A program made the position numbers and the translations under genes. The notes below the pieces were generated by a model. It was not told the DNA's origin. It made no database searches and worked only from the letters and a program-made list of their open reading frames with translations. A DNA stretch of 64,000 bases from contig NC_049980.1 in the NCBI RefSeq assembly GCF_000003815.2, positions 21,043,419-21,107,418 of the forward strand. Direction: 5' to 3'. The stretch comes from Branchiostoma floridae. Taxonomy: Eukaryota; Chordata; Leptocardii; Amphioxiformes; Branchiostomatidae. Position 1 is the stretch's first letter. Every line of letters begins with the position of its first letter. Below are positions 59,581 through 64,000 of this stretch, one piece after another.

Positions 59581-62500
59581 TATCAGACATCTCATTTCAG
59601 TTTGCTATACTACCTTTACATGAAAACGAACTCAAATGATAAGTTTTGGCATCTTTTATCATATAATATGCTATGTTTCAAACACAACTTATCTTAAGTA
59701 AAGCCTGATTTGATTCTCCATTTTTCAGAGTAGTGTACAATAATGTTTCCAAGTGGCATATTACTTCAGCCCTCCTCATGAACCTGAAATACACTGATTA
59801 TGTTGAATTTTCTATTTTAATATCCTTTTATGGTGATCACTTATATGCACATGTACAAAAATGTACTTGATGTTGAAAGAAAGCCATATGATTCAGGGCC
59901 TTACAACCAACAGGAGGTCTCTTCTGCAGCTTTTCATCTACTTTCATGAGACACATACCAACACTCCATAGATAGTTGCACCATAGAGGGGGGTGGATAC
60001 CAGTACAGAAAATTCAGGTTTGGACCTGAACCTGGACCTGATTCAGTATGTGAGAACTTGTGAATGGACGATACTCAAAACAATGGTCCATTTTGCTACA
60101 AAGAAATCTGTTTTATGGCGTACATGTATTTGACTCCCAATCCTCAGCTATTTCCAAGACCATCCTAGTTACATATGTTAGGGTAATATTTTTGATAAGA
60201 TGATAATTTTAACAATTTAACATGAAACATATAACTAAGTGTTGCCAAATCAGTCATACTCTATAATAATGACATATAATTGTAAGATAATCATTATAAA
60301 GCTCAGCATTAAGGAATAACGGCATTACTGGTACCTTACGGAATATGCAAATCTATAAAGTTTATAATATGACTTTATTTCAGCTACATGCATTTTGCAT
60401 ATAGGAATAGGCAAAAGGGACATCTAAACACAACTACAATAATAATCATTAGGCCAAAAGCTTAACCCACGGCCCAAAAATGATAACAATAGTTTTGTAA
60501 TCTGTGTTTCTTCCAAGAAGTAAGGGCAACTGAAGTTCAAGAGACAATCGCTATGAGGCCTTGCTGATCGTTTCTTTTGAAATCGGGACTACAGACTACC
60601 AGATTTTAGAATCCAGAATCACTCGTAGCTTCCTGATGAACCATAATTGTTCACAATTTCAAACAAAAACGGCACCCAAAATAAATTCTGAGGTCGAAGG
60701 AGCTACAAAGGACGGAACTGAAAGAGCACCGTCAACATGACGCATGTATATGCAATTTGATAGTCTCTAGTGTCTCCCAGGCAGTGGTTAGACAAGTCAG
60801 CCAGTTTCCTGCCCCAAGGCCATATCAAGATATGCATTGACAAGCAGCCGACATTGTTTGGCCACACAAAGCAAAAACATGGGCTCATCCTCGGGTTGTT
60901 AGAGCTAATCACGCGATCTATTCATCGTACTCTCTGCCACGGAAAAGCCACATTCGAAGCCTCCAGTGTCGGTTGGGACGACCTTAAGGGTCACTGGAGA
61001 GTAACATCAGAGCGCATGTGCCGCACCTGCACTGTCTGGTCCCAGGACGATGTGTTCATCTTTCATGTACTAGACTATTTTGTGTTTTAATTTTTCTCTT
61101 CTGGTAGAAGCCACAGTTTTGTGCTGGTGAGATTCTACTTGCTTGCTGCAGTGACAACATGGCAAGGTAAGCCCCTATGTTTGCGCCAGGTAACAATAGG
61201 TGACAATGGGGCTTCCTCTGACAGAATGCGCCCCTCCCCTTTCGTCACCACTCGTCTAAACTAAAGTCTAGTGATGGCACTATGTGTTAGTTTGTAATGG
61301 TGCAAATGGTTTGCCATTCAAAAATAGGTTCTGACCGTTCTGTGCTGCTAGATGTGCCGAGTTTTGTGTCCTTTCTTTTTGTTGTACACAAAATATCCAC
61401 AGCTGTTCTTGTAAACCTACCTTAAGTACCAATGAAAAGGGAATATAGGGTTTCCTTTGTCAGCACGCACAGTGGTTAATAGTTTGTACTCGGGACGTCT
61501 AATTGCACCACCTGTAAGTGTAAGAAAAAACCCCGTGGGCTCTCAAAAGCGAATTTTCAACGACTCTATTCAACACGCAAACCACAAAAGCCAACTTTAC
61601 AACGTAACAATTCGGAATTAAGTAAAGTGACTCTCGTAGCGTTTATTTACAGTGAGGTTACCTGTTGTTCTTAATATTCTGTGATCTGCAACTGCCACAG
61701 TACTAGTGTGACTGATTTCAAGGCCTAAAATATTCACAATGTACTGCGGAAATGGTATAGGCAAGATTTGTTCTTGCAAAAATAACAGATTAGGCAGAGA
61801 TACGTTAAATCCTGTAGATATCCCATTCCAAATTGGTTCTGTTAGAACTGTTGTCTGGGAAGACAACGCCGTCGCCAGTCTCTGATTGCGTCTCATTAGA
61901 ACCTGCAGATTTTGATCTTGTAATGAGTGTAAATATGCGTATCTATCTATTGAAGAACATGTCGCTGTATCTTAAATACACTGTAAGATGCAAATACATG
62001 ATATCTTTGATCATTTTACGGAGAAATTCAATCAGACTTGACAATTGAAGCGTTACCTTTTATTTTGTTTTGGTAATTATGCAAATAACGGCATTATACA
62101 CTCTATCTGTGTCCCCTTAATTACGCGATGTTAATCACGAAGCAGAATAGCCTCATGAGCAGAATGGTGCAGATTTTAATTCTACCTGCTACATTGAATG
62201 CTAATCTACTACTCTTACACAACCATGCCGCCCGACATTCAGATGTAAGTTGCCGACGGTAGACTCTGTGTCACACCGGCAACATGCGATTATAAAAATC
62301 AATTCCCGCGTCAGCCAGGGTCACCATGTGCAACAGATGTCAGAATCGATGTACATGCATAATTCAGGAGGAGATAAAATAGGACTTGTGACCATAAATA
62401 CATTACCGCATGCATATTACATTACGATTTAAGGTTGAGTCAGTGCAGAAATATTTCGAAGACAATGGCGGGATCACTGGTAGGCGGGTATCCGGGGTAC

Positions 62501-63514
62501 ATCGGCATTACGGGTCATCAGTATGACCTTTGCATATCATCACTCATATTTCTTTGCTGCCTACCTTTAGTGCAAGATGTCTGAAGAAGGTACAATATGT
62601 CTAGAAACTATAGGCAGAAAAAGTTATATCTTTTTTTTCATTTCCCATGAATTTGTTTTATAAATCTCAGTACAGTTTGTACTATGAATTTTTATATCGT
62701 GAGTCCTATCGCGGATGAAAGTGATATGAGTGTTCATGATTAGTCATGTAGGCTTCATTCCTTTTTATTACTATTTTCTGTACTATCAACTACTAGATCG
62801 TTTGGTATCCAGAGACTTTTAGAACATTACTGCAATTTGGAGACACTTATAGATCTGATAGCAATAAACAATTCGTCATCGTTATATGATGAAGCAGAAA
62901 AGAATTACGTCATTTCTGTACATACAGATACACAAAGGGTTTAGCCAGACTACATTCCATTTTAGCATCCTCACCACGCAAACATGAATCGTAATATAGT
63001 AGTCACTCTCCGTTCCTCTTTCACGACATCAACATTACCATCACATGAAACTGCAAACAGCTTCTTCTTGTTTCCGCCGCAAAAGAAGCCACGTTGTCCC
63101 TAGTTTTGGTTTCTTTGACTTTGGTTTGCTGGATCTTTTATGATAGGGATACTTTGTTTATAATTCTAACTAACGTATGAACGGATATTGGTTCTAGTTT
63201 GTAAGAAGGACATGATCTAAGACAAATGTAGTCTGGTATGGAAACCTATTACAACAGCCGAGATCTTTGTCCTCCTATGCAAATAGCGTATTTGCGCAAG
63301 AAGACGAGAAATGGTTTATTATTGCCATTGACATTAAAAACACTTGCAGCACATTTACAAATGGCTGAATTGTCGTTTTTTCACACTCAGTACTTCAACC
63401 TCTAACTCAAGTTAACACTTTTAAAATGATCGAGTCACAACATAACATCTACCGTTTACAATAACTGGTCAGTTACTATACAAAGAAAGATTCGCTAGTA
63501 TTCACAAATTACCC
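59581..63514. other. Intergenic, no recognised gene
   Basis: Nearly 4 kb past THOC1. The frames at 60770-61090 (plus) and 61618-61896 (minus) match no family I recognise. Short ATG-plus-donor stretches (61159, 62465) could be first exons of an unseen gene but have no independent support. I found no tandem repeat or transposon with clear ends. Confidence 0.4.
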
Positions 63515-63991
63515 TTAGTCTTGGTTCAGGAGCTTTACACAGTACGGTAATGTGCTATTAGCGAAACGAGCAGTTCTACACCGGAAGTGAGAGAGTTTGT
63601 CTTTGTTTCTTAGAGACCTATCATGGGTATCCCCTCGTCTAGATGGAAGCCAATAACTGAATCTTTCAGAGTTGACAAGAGTTCGTGCAAACCGTAGGCA
63701 TAGATTGTCCCTTCTACAGTCTAGTCGACAAAGACCCGAAGTGTTCAGTGCACTGTCGTAAGTGACGTACTCCCGTCCTAGTATAATTCTCAGAGCCCTC
63801 TTCTGCACGCGTTCGACTTTCGATGACAAAACTCTGGTAAGACCGGGGTGCCAGATGACACAGGCGTACTCAAGAAGAGGCCGCACAAAACCGATGTAGA
63901 CGAGTACAAGGTCACTTATGTCCAGTCCGTGTTTCTTCAGGTTTCTTATCATATAGAGTCTCTTACTCCCTTTGGTGACGATCGAGGTCAC
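63515..63991 (-). mobile_element. Non-LTR retrotransposon (CR1/L2-type LINE) reverse-transcriptase C-terminus
   Basis: A minus-strand frame of 158 codons with the conserved tail of LINE reverse transcriptases: KRLYMIRNLKKHGLDISDLV, YIGFVRPLLEYACVIWHPGL, KVERVQKRALRIILGREY and, at the end, RNKDKLSHFRCRTARFANST before the stop codon at 63515. The catalytic core and endonuclease would lie beyond the right edge. The frame is intact for its whole visible length, suggesting a fairly young copy; typical 5' truncation cannot be tested here. Confidence 0.87.
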
Positions 63992-64000
63992 ATGTTGAGT

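Noticed and set aside
60770-61090. 106-codon plus-strand ORF as a gene
   Set aside because: No recognisable domain, no splice context, and the composition is like its surroundings.

Overview
The window is animal genomic DNA. Genes are split into many short exons with GT-AG introns, intergenic stretches reach several kb, and transposon remnants and microsatellites are common. The gene set (GLD-2-type poly(A) polymerase, eukaryotic D-serine dehydratase, TMEM200-like, tetraspanin, SLC35B3, THOC1) and a CR1/L2-type LINE fragment suggest an invertebrate deuterostome, most likely a lancelet (Branchiostoma). That species call is inference; the gene calls come from exon-by-exon translation.

Layout, left to right. 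299-2210 (+): last four exons and 3' UTR of TENT2/GLD-2. 3473-4786 (-): a small UPF0449 (C19orf25-like) coiled-coil protein, head to head with 5360-11619 (+): a complete ten-exon D-serine dehydratase. The introns of that gene hold a 40-bp minisatellite, a TA-flanked MITE and a hAT-type element with a perfect 8-bp target duplication. 11620-17390 has no recognisable gene. 17393-18384 (-): TMEM200-like two-pass membrane protein. 18400-25600 is non-coding, with a CRE/E-box cluster and a GT repeat. 25616-32201 (+): ten-exon tetraspanin with a Thr/Ala-rich insert in its large loop and two adjacent foldback elements in one intron. 35242-38527 (+): FAM167/FAM89/LURAP-like coiled-coil adaptor with a probable 36-nt optional exon. 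38818-42700: two unrelated satellite arrays (141 bp and 115 bp) enclosing an unidentified minus-strand reading frame. 43804-48195 (-): SLC35B3, a Golgi PAPS transporter. 49496-59219 (+): THOC1, a subunit of the THO mRNA-export complex. 59581-63500 has no recognised gene. 63515-63991 (-): reverse-transcriptase C-terminus of a LINE, running off the right edge.

The strongest observation concerns assembly. The 55-60 kb part of THOC1 is cut by three 100-N gaps, and the two pieces between the gaps are in the wrong order. Exons for the middle of the protein (58138-59219) sit downstream of the terminal exons (55768-57517). Swapping the pieces restores reading frame and protein order. It also reunites the two halves of one palindromic transposon, whose 9-bp target duplication is now split between 59444-59452 and 55727-55735. 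One exon of about 70 nt is still missing and should lie between 55551 and 57992.

The genes are unrelated housekeeping or membrane genes and do not form an operon or a pathway. Two head-to-head pairs (UPF0449/D-serine dehydratase and SLC35B3/THOC1) may share promoter regions. I saw no CRISPR array and no clearly functional tRNA or rRNA gene.
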